Shown here piece by piece: positions 1 to 6,082 of a stretch of DNA of 6,097 nucleotides. The stretch is from assembly GCA_012727745.1 (NCBI GenBank), contig JAAYGJ010000270.1, forward strand, positions 1 to 6,097, written 5' to 3'. A program made the position numbers and the translations under genes. This stretch comes from Clostridia bacterium. GTDB taxonomy: Bacteria; Bacillota; DSM-521; Neomoorellales; Neomoorellaceae. Below the pieces are notes generated by a model. It saw nothing but the letters and a program-made list of their open reading frames with translations, had not been told where the DNA came from and ran no database searches. Each line of letters begins with the position of its first letter. The stretch's first letter is position 1.

Positions 1-51
1 TCCCATCATCCACCCCATTTATTTTATTTAATAATATAGATATAGTAGTGT

Positions 52-126
52 TGGGGCGTAGCCAAGCGGTAAGGCAACGGACTTTGGATCCGTGATGCGT
101 TGGTTCGAATCCAGCCGCCCCAGCCA
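52..126 (+). tRNA. tRNA-Gln (anticodon UUG)
   Basis: A complete cloverleaf can be drawn. The acceptor stem TGGGGCG (52-58) pairs with CGCCCCA (116-122), the discriminator is G123, and CCA is encoded at 124-126. The anticodon stem ACGGA/TCCGT encloses loop CTTTGGA (82-88), with anticodon TTG at 84-86. The T-loop shows GGTTCGAATCC. It decodes CAA and CAG. It is the first visible tRNA of a Gln-Lys-Leu cluster, and 5 nt separate it from tRNA-Lys. No clear promoter is visible in the AT-rich 51 bases upstream, so transcription may begin outside the window. Confidence 0.97.
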
Positions 127-131
127 GTCAT

Positions 132-207
132 GGGCCATTAGCTCAGTCGGCAGAGCACCTGACTTTTAATCAGGGTGTCCCGCGTTCGAGTCGCGGATGG
201 CCCACCA
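132..207 (+). tRNA. tRNA-Lys (anticodon UUU)
   Basis: The acceptor stem GGGCCAT (132-138) pairs with ATGGCCC (197-203), the discriminator is A204, and CCA is encoded at 205-207. The anticodon stem CCTGA/TCAGG closes loop CTTTTAA (163-169), with anticodon TTT at 165-167. The D-arm (AGCTCAGTCGGCAGAGC) and T-loop (TTCGAGT) are standard. It decodes AAA and AAG. Only one base separates its CCA end from the next tRNA, so all three tRNAs are surely cut from one precursor. Confidence 0.97.
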
Positions 208-208
208 T

Positions 209-294
209 GCGGGCGTGGCGGAATGGCAGACGCGTCAGACTTAGGATCTGGTGGTTTTATGACCGTGGAGGTTCAAGTCCTCTCGCCCGCACCA
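209..294 (+). tRNA. tRNA-Leu (anticodon UAG)
   Basis: The acceptor stem GCGGGCG (209-215) pairs with CGCCCGC (284-290), followed by discriminator A291 and encoded CCA at 292-294. The anticodon stem TCAGA/TCTGG (last pair G-T-like) encloses loop CTTAGGA (240-246), with anticodon TAG at 242-244. At 86 nt with a long variable arm it is a class II tRNA, as expected for leucine. It decodes CUN codons, chiefly CUA and CUG. It is the last tRNA of the cluster, and its CCA runs directly into the A-side of a terminator stem. Confidence 0.97.
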
Positions 295-322
295 AAAGAC
301 CTGCGGGTCTTTTTATTTTTTT
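295..322 (+). terminator. Rho-independent terminator of the tRNA cluster
   Basis: AGACC (297-301) and GGTCT (306-310) form a short stem around the tetraloop TGCG. The preceding A run and the following T run (310-322, interrupted by one A) extend the pairing and supply the U-tract. It starts right after the CCA of tRNA-Leu and so ends the Gln-Lys-Leu transcript. Confidence 0.8.
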
Positions 323-445
323 GTCCATCTTGCGGGCTTTTGTATTCCTGCCAATAGGGAGCCAGGGCTAAATCCTATCACTAACAGCCATTCTATTAAC
401 AACAAAATATTATTAAAGCCCAGCAAAAAAGACACTTACATTAGC

Positions 446-474
446 TTGACACACCAGGGGCTATCTGTTAATAT
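446..474 (+). promoter_or_regulatory. Sigma-A-type promoter for tRNA-Gly
   Basis: A perfect -35 TTGACA (446-451) is followed by a 17-bp spacer and the -10 TAATAT (469-474, five of six bases of TATAAT). TG at 466-467 makes it an extended -10. Transcription would start near 481, 30 nt before the mature tRNA-Gly. The near-consensus match fits a stable-RNA promoter. It separates tRNA-Gly from the upstream cluster, whose transcript ends at about 322. Positions 323-445 between them show no gene that I can support. Confidence 0.85.
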
Positions 475-510
475 ATCGCTACGGAATGCCGTGTTTGAGC
501 CAAATATCGG

Positions 511-585
511 GCGGAAGTAGCTCAGCGGTAGAGCATCGCCTTGCCAAGGCGAGGGTCGCGGGTTCAAATCCCGTCTTCCGCTCCA
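511..585 (+). tRNA. tRNA-Gly (anticodon GCC)
   Basis: The acceptor stem GCGGAAG (511-517) pairs with CTTCCGC (575-581), the discriminator is T582, and CCA is encoded at 583-585. The anticodon stem TCGCC/GGCGA encloses loop TTGCCAA (541-547), with anticodon GCC at 543-545. The T-arm is GCGGG-TTCAAAT-CCCGT. It decodes GGC and GGU. It has its own promoter and a short predicted leader (about 481-510) that starts with the small hairpin ACGG-AATG-CCGT (481-492). Confidence 0.97.
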
Positions 586-611
586 TTATTATTTATTATC
601 GCTTTAATTTA

Positions 612-640
612 ACCTCGGATTGGGAGTTCCCATCCGAGGT
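612..640 (+). terminator. Strong hairpin after tRNA-Gly, probable terminator
   Basis: ACCTCGGAT (612-620) and ATCCGAGGT (632-640) form a nine-pair stem, and GGG/CCC pairing can extend it inside with a one-base bulge. It lies between tRNA-Gly and tig, so termination of the tRNA transcript is the simplest role. The U-tract is poor: GTTATTCGTACTCA follows directly and TTTTTT comes only at 655-660. An attenuator or RNA-stability role for read-through into tig is an alternative. Confidence 0.5.
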
Positions 641-742
641 GTTATTCGTACTCATTTTTTCATAAATGGCAGGAAAAGCTACATTCACGGCGAAATAAAG
701 CCTGCAAAAGCTATATAACAAACGGCGCTGTAGTCGGGAGTA

Positions 743-748
743 GGGAGG
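743..748 (+). promoter_or_regulatory. Ribosome binding site of tig
   Basis: GGGAGG lies 11 nt before the TTG at 760. There is no ATG or GTG nearby in this frame that gives a better start. The resulting N-terminus MKATVEKLEKNQ matches how trigger factors of this group begin, which supports the TTG. Confidence 0.75.
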
Positions 749-759
749 ATCAAGTAAAA

Positions 760-2118
760 TTGAAGGCTACCGTAGAAAAATTAGAAAAGAACCAGGTACA
801 GTTAGAAGTTGAAGTAGAAGCTCCAATAGTTGAAAAAGCGCTGGATCAGGCCTACCGGCGTTTGGTCCGGCAGGTTAACATTCCAGGTTTTCGCAGAGGT
901 AAAGCGCCGCGCTTTGTTTTTGAACAATTCTTTGGTAAAGAGCCTTTATATAGCGAGGCTGCCGAAATGATTATTCCCAGTGCTTATGAAGAAGCAGTGA
1001 GCGAACAAAAATTGGAACCTATTGATCGGCCGGATATAGAGATAGTCAAAGTCGAGGAAGGGCAGCCGTTAATTTTTAAAGCCAAAGTAGAAGTTAAGCC
1101 GGAAGTTCAACTGGGACAGTACAAAGGTTTGGAATTGGAGCGTCCGGAAGTAAAAGTAACGGAAGCTGATGTGGAAGAGTATCTCAAAAATTTGCAAAAC
1201 CGTTATGCCGAGCTAAAAGCTATAGAGGATGAACCTGCAGCAGCCGGTGATATTGTCAATATTGATTTTGAGGGCAAGGTCGATGGGGAACCGCACCCGG
1301 GTATGCAAGGTAATAATTATCAACTGGAACTGGGTTCTGGTACTTTTATTCCTGGCTTTGAAGAACAGCTTGTTGGTGCCTGCGTTAATGAGAAACGTAC
1401 AGTTACGGTTACTTTCCCTGAAGATTATCACGTCAAAGAACTAGCCGGTAAGGAAGCTGTATTTGAGGTAACTGTGCAGGCCATTAAACGCAAGGAACTG
1501 TCCCCTTTAGATGACGAATTTGCCAAAGATGTAAGTGAGTGCGAGACCCTGGAAGAACTGCGTCAGGATATTAGACGTCGTCTGGAGGAGAGGCAGCAGC
1601 AGGAGATTGATAATTATCTGCGGCGGGCGGTTGTGGAAAAAGTTGTTGCCGGGGCTACTGTAGATGTTCCTGAAGTTATGACTAAGAGGCACCTTGACGC
1701 CCGCATCAAGGAGCTGGAGCAGAGTTTCCTGGTTCAGGGGATAACCCTGGATGGTTTCTTAAATCAAAACGGTAAGAGTATGGAGGATTTCAGAAACGAT
1801 CTGCAGCCCAGGGCTGTGCTGGATGTAAAAACCCAACTGGTGCTGGAAGCTATTGCCAAAGCCGAAAATATTGAAGCTACTGAGGAAGACATTGATGCTG
1901 AAATTGCCAGGATGGCAGAAATGCTAAAGCAAAACCCCGCTGATATCAGGAAAAATTTGGGCGATTTATCTTTCTTGAGAGCCGATATAATTAATAAAAA
2001 GGTTGTTGACTTGTTATTAAGCAATAGCGTAATTACTACGGTGCAGGATAGTGGGGAGACTGAGGCGCCTGCAGAGACAAGGGAAATGGCAGCAGAAGAA
2101 CAAAAAAAAGATGAGTAA
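760..2118 (+). CDS. tig: Trigger factor, ribosome-bound chaperone and peptidyl-prolyl isomerase
   Basis: Trigger factor binds the large ribosomal subunit at the peptide exit and shields and folds new chains in the cytoplasm. The 452-residue length is normal for the family. Residues 1 to about 145 are the ribosome-binding domain, with the signature G43-F-R-R-G-K-A-P50, which in studied homologues contacts ribosomal protein L23. Residues about 163-243 form the FKBP-type isomerase domain (GDIVNIDFEGKVDG and GSGTFIPGFEEQLVG at 192-206). Residues about 250-435 are the helical, charged substrate-cradling domain, and a short acidic tail ends in EEQKKDE. Translation starts at TTG, chosen from the GGGAGG site and the conserved N-terminus. 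No convincing promoter is visible in 641-742. clpP follows after a 71-nt gap, a common arrangement that places folding next to degradation. Identity is secure from the domain order and signature. Confidence 0.98.
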   Translation: MKATVEKLEKNQVQLEVEVEAPIVEKALDQAYRRLVRQVNIPGFRRGKAPRFVFEQFFGKEPLYSEAAEMIIPSAYEEAVSEQKLEPIDRPDIEIVKVEEGQPLIFKAKVEVKPEVQLGQYKGLELERPEVKVTEADVEEYLKNLQNRYAELKAIEDEPAAAGDIVNIDFEGKVDGEPHPGMQGNNYQLELGSGTFIPGFEEQLVGACVNEKRTVTVTFPEDYHVKELAGKEAVFEVTVQAIKRKELSPLDDEFAKDVSECETLEELRQDIRRRLEERQQQEIDNYLRRAVVEKVVAGATVDVPEVMTKRHLDARIKELEQSFLVQGITLDGFLNQNGKSMEDFRNDLQPRAVLDVKTQLVLEAIAKAENIEATEEDIDAEIARMAEMLKQNPADIRKNLGDLSFLRADIINKKVVDLLLSNSVITTVQDSGETEAPAETREMAAEEQKKDE

Positions 2119-2176
2119 AAGCAGTATAACATGGGGAGTTTAAGCAAGAAACATGACTGGGGAATATGTTATTGTT

Positions 2177-2184
2177 AGGAGGGG
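2177..2184 (+). promoter_or_regulatory. Ribosome binding site that fixes the clpP TTG start
   Basis: AGGAGGGG lies 5 nt before the TTG at 2190. The upstream in-frame ATG at 2166 has only a weak GGGG before it, and it would place this strong Shine-Dalgarno inside the coding region. Family N-termini begin close to SVLVPMVVEQT. All three points favour 2190. Confidence 0.85.
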
Positions 2185-2189
2185 TTAAC

Positions 2190-2786
2190 TTGTCGGTCTT
2201 GGTGCCAATGGTTGTGGAGCAGACCAACAGGGGTGAACGGGCTTACGACATTTATTCGCGTTTGCTAAAAGACAGGATAATCTTCCTGGGAAGCCCCATT
2301 GATGATCATATTGCCAACCTGGTAATTGCACAAATGCTTTTCCTCGAAGCTGAAGATCCGGACAAGGACATCCAGCTGTATATCAACAGCCCGGGAGGGT
2401 CTATTACAGCTGGCATGGCTATTTTTGATACCATGCAATATATACGTCCTGATGTGTCTACTATCTGCGTGGGCCTGGCAGCCAGTATGGGGGCTTTTTT
2501 GCTGGCTGCTGGTACAAAAGGCAAACGTTTTGCGTTGCCCCACAGTGAAATTATGATTCACCAGCCGGCAGGTGGTACTCAGGGCCAGGCAGTTGATATA
2601 GAAATTCATGCCAAACGCATTTTAGCTATCAGGGATACGCTCAACCGTATTTTGAGTGAGATTACCGGCAAGCCCATAGAACAGATAGCAAAAGATACAG
2701 ACCGTGACCATTTTATGACGGCTATGGAAGCCAAGGAATATGGTATACTAGATGAGGTAATCACCAAGCGTAATACGCCTGTGTAA
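2190..2786 (+). CDS. clpP: ATP-dependent Clp protease proteolytic subunit ClpP
   Basis: ClpP is the serine peptidase that forms two stacked heptameric rings. It degrades proteins fed in by AAA+ partners, here most likely ClpX from the next gene. From the TTG start it has 198 residues, the usual family length. The catalytic triad is present: Ser99 in GLAASMGA, His124 in IMIHQP, and Asp173 in DRDHF, with the spacing known from other ClpP proteins. The oxyanion-region motif NSPGGS is at 66-71. The N-terminal VPMVVEQTNRGERAYDIYSRLL is the conserved axial-loop segment, and as in other ClpP proteins the first residues may be cut off by self-processing. It sits 71 nt after tig and 28 nt before clpX with no terminator between, so co-transcription is likely. 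I saw no CtsR-type GGTCAAA tandem operator upstream. Confidence 0.98.
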   Translation: MSVLVPMVVEQTNRGERAYDIYSRLLKDRIIFLGSPIDDHIANLVIAQMLFLEAEDPDKDIQLYINSPGGSITAGMAIFDTMQYIRPDVSTICVGLAASMGAFLLAAGTKGKRFALPHSEIMIHQPAGGTQGQAVDIEIHAKRILAIRDTLNRILSEITGKPIEQIAKDTDRDHFMTAMEAKEYGILDEVITKRNTPV

Positions 2787-2796
2787 CTGGGAGAGC

Positions 2797-2803
2797 GAGG
2801 TGA
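2797..2803 (+). promoter_or_regulatory. Ribosome binding site of clpX
   Basis: GAGGTGA lies 11 nt before the ATG at 2815, in the 28-nt gap after the clpP stop. The spacing is a little long, but no other in-frame start fits the conserved N-terminus. Confidence 0.6.
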
Positions 2804-2814
2804 AATAAAAAACT

Positions 2815-4077
2815 ATGTACAAATATACTGATGATAAGGGGCAACTGAAGTGTTCTTTTTGCGGCAAGTTACAGGACCAGGTTAAGAAACTAGTTGCTGG
2901 CCCAGGTGTCTATATTTGTGATGAGTGCATTGAACTGTGTAACGAGATTATTGAAGAAGAATTAAGTGATGACCTCAGTCTGGAGATGGGTGAGCTACCC
3001 AAACCCAAAGAAATCCGCGAGATCCTCGACAGCTATGTCATTGGCCAGGATAAAGCTAAAAAAGCTCTGTCTGTAGCGGTTTATAATCACTATAAGCGTA
3101 TCAACCTGGGCATGAAAATGGATGACGTGGAGTTGCAAAAGAGCAATATTGTCATGTTGGGACCTACCGGTAGCGGCAAAACGCTACTGGCCCAAACCCT
3201 GGCCAAGATTTTAAACGTGCCTTTTGCAATAGCTGATGCTACTTCTCTGACTGAAGCCGGATACGTAGGCGAGGATGTAGAGAATATCCTGCTGAAGCTT
3301 ATCCAGGCCGCCGACTATGATGTGGAAAAGGCTGAGAAGGGCATCGTCTATATAGATGAAATAGATAAGATTGCCCGTAAATCGGAAAATCCCTCCATTA
3401 CCAGAGATGTTTCCGGTGAAGGTGTGCAGCAGGCCTTATTAAAAATCTTAGAAGGCACTGTTGCCAGTGTGCCTCCCCAGGGAGGCCGTAAACACCCTCA
3501 CCAGGAGTTTATCCAGCTAGATACAACCAACATTCTCTTTATTTGCGGCGGGGCGTTTGACGGGCTGGAAAAAATCATCCAGAACCGTGTGGCGCAAAAG
3601 ACAATGGGTTTTGGGGCTGTTATTCAGAGTAAAAATGATACTCAGGTGGGCGATATTTTAAAACAGGTCCTGCCGGTTGACCTGTTAAAGTATGGCTTAA
3701 TACCTGAGTTTGTCGGCCGCTTGCCGATTATTGCAACCTTGGATGCCCTTGACGAAGAAGCATTGGTCCGGGTGCTTACTGAACCGCGCAATGCTCTTGT
3801 TAAACAGTACCAGAAATTGTTTGAAATTGATGGAGTAGCTCTGGAATTTAAAGAGGATGCTTTGCGTGCTATTGCCAGGGAAGCAATTAAAAGGGAGACG
3901 GGTGCTCGGGGCCTGAGGGCAATAATGGAAGAAATAATGCTGGATGTTATGTATGAAATACCTTCACGTAGCAATATCAGCAAGTGTGTGATTACCAAAG
4001 AGGTTGTTCTGCGCAAGGAGGAACCGTTGCTGTTAACCACGGTAGAAAGAAAAAAGAAAAAGGAAGAATCGGCTTGA
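2815..4077 (+). CDS. clpX: ATP-dependent Clp protease ATP-binding subunit ClpX
   Basis: ClpX is a hexameric AAA+ unfoldase that recognises tagged or exposed peptide ends and threads proteins into ClpP. The 420-residue length is typical. The N-terminal zinc-binding domain has Cys13-x2-Cys16 and Cys35-x2-Cys38, used for dimerisation and adaptor binding. The AAA+ module shows Walker A GPTGSGKT (116-123), pore-1 loop GYVG (149-152), Walker B VYIDEID with Asp181 and Glu182, pore-2 region around RDVSGEG, the ClpP-docking loop MGFGA (264-268; commonly IGF in other species), arginine finger in EFVGRLP (Arg302), and sensor 2 GARGLR (363-368, Arg365). The C-terminus is a lysine-rich tail (ERKKKKEESA). 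It follows clpP by 28 nt, so peptidase and unfoldase are made together, and a strong terminator begins 6 nt past the stop. No residue expected for activity is missing. Confidence 0.98.
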   Translation: MYKYTDDKGQLKCSFCGKLQDQVKKLVAGPGVYICDECIELCNEIIEEELSDDLSLEMGELPKPKEIREILDSYVIGQDKAKKALSVAVYNHYKRINLGMKMDDVELQKSNIVMLGPTGSGKTLLAQTLAKILNVPFAIADATSLTEAGYVGEDVENILLKLIQAADYDVEKAEKGIVYIDEIDKIARKSENPSITRDVSGEGVQQALLKILEGTVASVPPQGGRKHPHQEFIQLDTTNILFICGGAFDGLEKIIQNRVAQKTMGFGAVIQSKNDTQVGDILKQVLPVDLLKYGLIPEFVGRLPIIATLDALDEEALVRVLTEPRNALVKQYQKLFEIDGVALEFKEDALRAIAREAIKRETGARGLRAIMEEIMLDVMYEIPSRSNISKCVITKEVVLRKEEPLLLTTVERKKKKEESA

Positions 4078-4082
4078 TTGAG

Positions 4083-4111
4083 AAGCGGTGGGCATTAACC
4101 CACCGCTTTTT
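4083..4111 (+). terminator. Rho-independent terminator after clpX
   Basis: AAGCGGTGGG (4083-4092) and CCCACCGCTT (4099-4108) form a perfect ten-pair stem with loop CATTAA, and TTTTT follows at 4107-4111. It begins 6 nt past the clpX stop. It should end most tig-clpP-clpX transcription and leave lonB either to read-through or to a promoter I could not identify in the 66-nt gap. Confidence 0.92.
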
Positions 4112-4121
4112 GGATAAAAAG

Positions 4122-4168
4122 CCCCTTTCCGGTTTAAACTTTAAATACTGCATGTTAACGGAAAGGGG
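4122..4168 (+). repeat. Inverted repeat overlapping the lonB ribosome binding site
   Basis: CCCCTTTCCG (4122-4131) is perfectly complementary to CGGAAAGGGG (4159-4168), with 27 nt between. The right arm contains the lonB Shine-Dalgarno (AAAGGGG, 4162-4168), 9 nt before the ATG at 4178. In RNA the pairing would hide the ribosome binding site. In DNA it could be a dyad for a regulator, although the arms are far apart. No T-run follows the right arm, so it is not a second terminator. Confidence 0.7.
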
Positions 4169-4177
4169 AAAACCAGT

Positions 4178-5896
4178 ATGTATGAATTCGGTCATGGTAT
4201 GGCTAATATCTTGGGCTTTGTGCAAATATTCTTTGCTGTTGTCATCGGGCTTTACTTTTGGAATTTGCTAAAAAGCCAGCAGAGCAATAAGATAGCTATT
4301 AGCAGAGATTCACACAAAGAAATGGAAAAAATTCAGCACCTGCGTGAGATATCATTGTCGGAGCCCCTGGCTGAAAGGACCAGGCCAAGTTGTTTTGCTG
4401 AAATAATCGGACAGGAGGAAGGTTTAAAATCGCTGCGGGCTGCCCTCTGCGGTCCCAACCCCCAGCATGTGATTATCTACGGCCCTCCAGGGGTTGGCAA
4501 AACAGCAGCAGCCCGCTTAGTTCTTGAGGAAGCCAAGAAAAATCCCTTATCGCCGTTTAAGGAGGAAGCCAAATTTGTAGAAGTCGACGGGGCTACCTCT
4601 CGTTTTGATGAACGGGGTATTGCTGACCCGTTAATAGGTTCAGTCCATGACCCTATTTATCAGGGAGCTGGACCGATGGGCATGGCCGGTATACCTCAAC
4701 CCAAACAGGGTGCGGTGACCCGGGCTCACGGAGGGGTATTGTTTATTGATGAGATTGGCGAATTGCATCCTATCCAGATTAATAAGCTCTTAAAAGTGCT
4801 TGAAGATCGTAAGGTAATTTTGGAAAGTGCATATTATTGTCCCGAAGACAGTAATATTCCCAGTCATATCCATGATATTTTTCGCAATGGTCTGCCGGCT
4901 GATTTTCGTCTGGTAGGTGCAACTACGCGTATGCCCCATGAAATCCCGGCAGCTATCAGATCGCGTTGCCTTGAAGTTTTTTTTCGCCCCCTGCTGCCTG
5001 ATGAAATAGGCATAATTGTGGCTAACGCCGCTCGCAAGATCAATATAACGATCGCTACGGACGCGATAGAAGTTGTTAAACAGTATGCGACTAACGGTCG
5101 TGAGGCGGTAAATATGGTACAGCTGGCTGCAGGATTAGCCCTAACAGATAAACGCCAGGAGATTAGCCGCGAAGATATGGAATGGGTGGTGAGCTGCGGG
5201 CAATATACACCCCGGATGGAGAGCCGGGTTGCTTCTGAACCGCAAGTCGGAGTAGTTAATGCTCTGGCAGTTTGTGGTCCCAGCCAGGGTTTGCTGGTGG
5301 AGCTGGAGGCACATGTTCATTTCCGGGGCCGACAGCAGGGGCAATTTACCGTGACCGGAGTGGTCGAGGAAGAAGAAAGCGGCAGCTTTGACGGTCGTCG
5401 CATACGCCGTAAAAGTATGGCTCGCAATGCAGTGGATAATGTGCAAACAGTTTTAAGTAGGCTTCTCAGAGTAGACCTACGTGATTATGATGTCCATTTA
5501 AACTTCCCTGGGGGCGTACCGGTTGACGGGCCGTCGGCGGGGGTTAGTATGCTAACAGCTATTTACTCAGCCTTCACGTCCATGCCGGTGCATAACCTGG
5601 TTGCTATGACCGGAGAAGTATCTATCCGCGGCAAGGTAAGACCGGTAGGCGGGGTGGTAGCCAAAGTAGAGGCAGCCCGGCTGGCCGGTGCCAAAAAAGT
5701 GATTATTCCTAAAGACAATTGGCAGGAGATCTTTCGTACCCTGCCAGACATCCAGGTAATACCGGTACAGACGGTGGAGCAGGTACTGGAGCAAGCTCTT
5801 TTATCCGGGGAGAAAGAGGCAAACAGTGATTTTAGTACTGTTTGTCCGCAGGTTCTAAGTGCCTCATCGGCTAGCGGACGCCCCTTCAGCTGTTAA
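4178..5896 (+). CDS. lonB: Membrane-anchored ATP-dependent protease, LonB family
   Basis: This AAA+ protease degrades proteins with a Ser-Lys dyad. The LonB type differs from classical LonA by lacking the large N-terminal substrate domain and having a membrane segment instead. Residues 11-31 (ILGFVQIFFAVVIGLYFWNLL) are a clear transmembrane helix, placing the enzyme at the membrane with its catalytic part probably cytoplasmic. Walker A is GPPGVGKT (102-109), Walker B is VLFIDE (Asp191, Glu192), and an arginine-finger candidate lies in AIRSRC (259-264). The Lon protease domain covers about 355-545, with VPVDGPSAGVSM (Ser453) and VAKVEAA (Lys496). The 43-residue spacing equals that of known Lon dyads. 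At 572 residues it is slightly longer than the Bacillus LonB I recall. The extra part is a Ser-rich tail after about 544. In Bacillus the gene is linked to sporulation; the same role here is inference. The terminator upstream suggests separate control from clpX. Confidence 0.95.
   Translation: MYEFGHGMANILGFVQIFFAVVIGLYFWNLLKSQQSNKIAISRDSHKEMEKIQHLREISLSEPLAERTRPSCFAEIIGQEEGLKSLRAALCGPNPQHVIIYGPPGVGKTAAARLVLEEAKKNPLSPFKEEAKFVEVDGATSRFDERGIADPLIGSVHDPIYQGAGPMGMAGIPQPKQGAVTRAHGGVLFIDEIGELHPIQINKLLKVLEDRKVILESAYYCPEDSNIPSHIHDIFRNGLPADFRLVGATTRMPHEIPAAIRSRCLEVFFRPLLPDEIGIIVANAARKINITIATDAIEVVKQYATNGREAVNMVQLAAGLALTDKRQEISREDMEWVVSCGQYTPRMESRVASEPQVGVVNALAVCGPSQGLLVELEAHVHFRGRQQGQFTVTGVVEEEESGSFDGRRIRRKSMARNAVDNVQTVLSRLLRVDLRDYDVHLNFPGGVPVDGPSAGVSMLTAIYSAFTSMPVHNLVAMTGEVSIRGKVRPVGGVVAKVEAARLAGAKKVIIPKDNWQEIFRTLPDIQVIPVQTVEQVLEQALLSGEKEANSDFSTVCPQVLSASSASGRPFSC
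5821..5879 (+). repeat. Two adjacent inverted repeats in the 3' end of lonB
   Basis: AAACAGT (5821-5827) pairs with ACTGTTT (5837-5843) around a 9-nt loop. Directly after it GTCCGC (5844-5849) pairs with GCGGAC (5874-5879). Both lie inside the coding sequence for the poorly conserved C-terminal tail. No T-run follows, so they are not an intrinsic terminator by sequence. Confidence 0.45.
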
Positions 5897-5976
5897 AAGT
5901 ATTGCGCCACCGCAGATTATAACGTAGAATATTATGTGCAGCAATAGTTTTTTCTGCATTAAAGTGCCCTGGTAAG

Positions 5977-6004
5977 TTGTAAAATTAAATGCCGCACATA
6001 TAAA
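5977..6004 (+). promoter_or_regulatory. Possible promoter for the truncated gene at the window end
   Basis: TTGTAA (5977-5982, four of six bases of the -35 consensus), a 16-bp spacer, and TATAAA (5999-6004, five of six of the -10). The start would fall near 6011, exactly where the leader inverted repeat begins. The region is AT-rich, so a chance match is possible. The rest of 5897-5976 shows no gene and no clear lonB terminator, only the weak TGCAG/CTGCA pairing at 5937-5958. Confidence 0.35.
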
Positions 6005-6010
6005 AATAGA

Positions 6011-6082
6011 GACTCATGGCAAAACCTCTGATATGTTAAAGGTGAGTAAACCACAACATAAAGGAGGCCATGCCCATGAGTC
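6011..6082 (+). promoter_or_regulatory. Nested leader stem that can hide the Shine-Dalgarno and start codon
   Basis: Four complementary pairs are nested in order: GACTCATGG (6011-6019) with CCATGAGTC (6074-6082); CCTC (6025-6028) with GAGG (6064-6067); TATGTT (6032-6037) with AACATA (6055-6060); GGT (6041-6043) with ACC (6050-6052). The second pair covers the AAGGAGG site and the first covers the ATG at 6076. Folded RNA would therefore block translation. I paired it by eye and have no folding energy. Confidence 0.55.
6061..6067 (+). promoter_or_regulatory. Ribosome binding site of the truncated gene
   Basis: A perfect AAGGAGG lies 8 nt before the ATG at 6076. Its strength is the main evidence that a gene starts here. 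Confidence 0.75.

Noticed and set aside
175..357. 60-codon open frame on the + strand
   Set aside because: It runs through tRNA-Lys, the whole of tRNA-Leu and the terminator, and lacks a ribosome binding site. It is a chance frame.
586..814. CtsR (GGTCAAA tandem) or CIRCE heat-shock operators before tig, clpP or clpX
   Set aside because: I searched the gene leaders by eye. Only isolated GTCAAA words occur inside tig, and no tandem or CIRCE-type inverted repeat is present.
2125..2130. TATAAC as a -10 box before clpP
   Set aside because: The bases 17 nt upstream are an A-run with no -35 likeness, and clpP is well placed for co-transcription with tig.
2166..2189. ATG at 2166 as the clpP start
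   Set aside because: The strong AGGAGGGG at 2177-2184 lies downstream of it and serves the TTG at 2190, which gives the standard ClpP N-terminus and length.
3642..4040. 132-codon minus-strand frame under clpX, and similar minus-strand frames under tig, clpP and lonB
   Set aside because: Their translations show no recognisable domain, they lie fully opposite conserved genes, and they have no supporting start signals.
4112..4177. Sigma-F or sigma-G type promoter for lonB
   Set aside because: GGATA and GCATG words occur, but no matching -10 element lies at the right distance.
3984..4271. 95-codon + strand frame bridging clpX and lonB
   Set aside because: It overlaps the clpX end, the terminator and the lonB membrane segment in another frame. 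The encoded sequence reads as terminator and repeat DNA, not as a protein.
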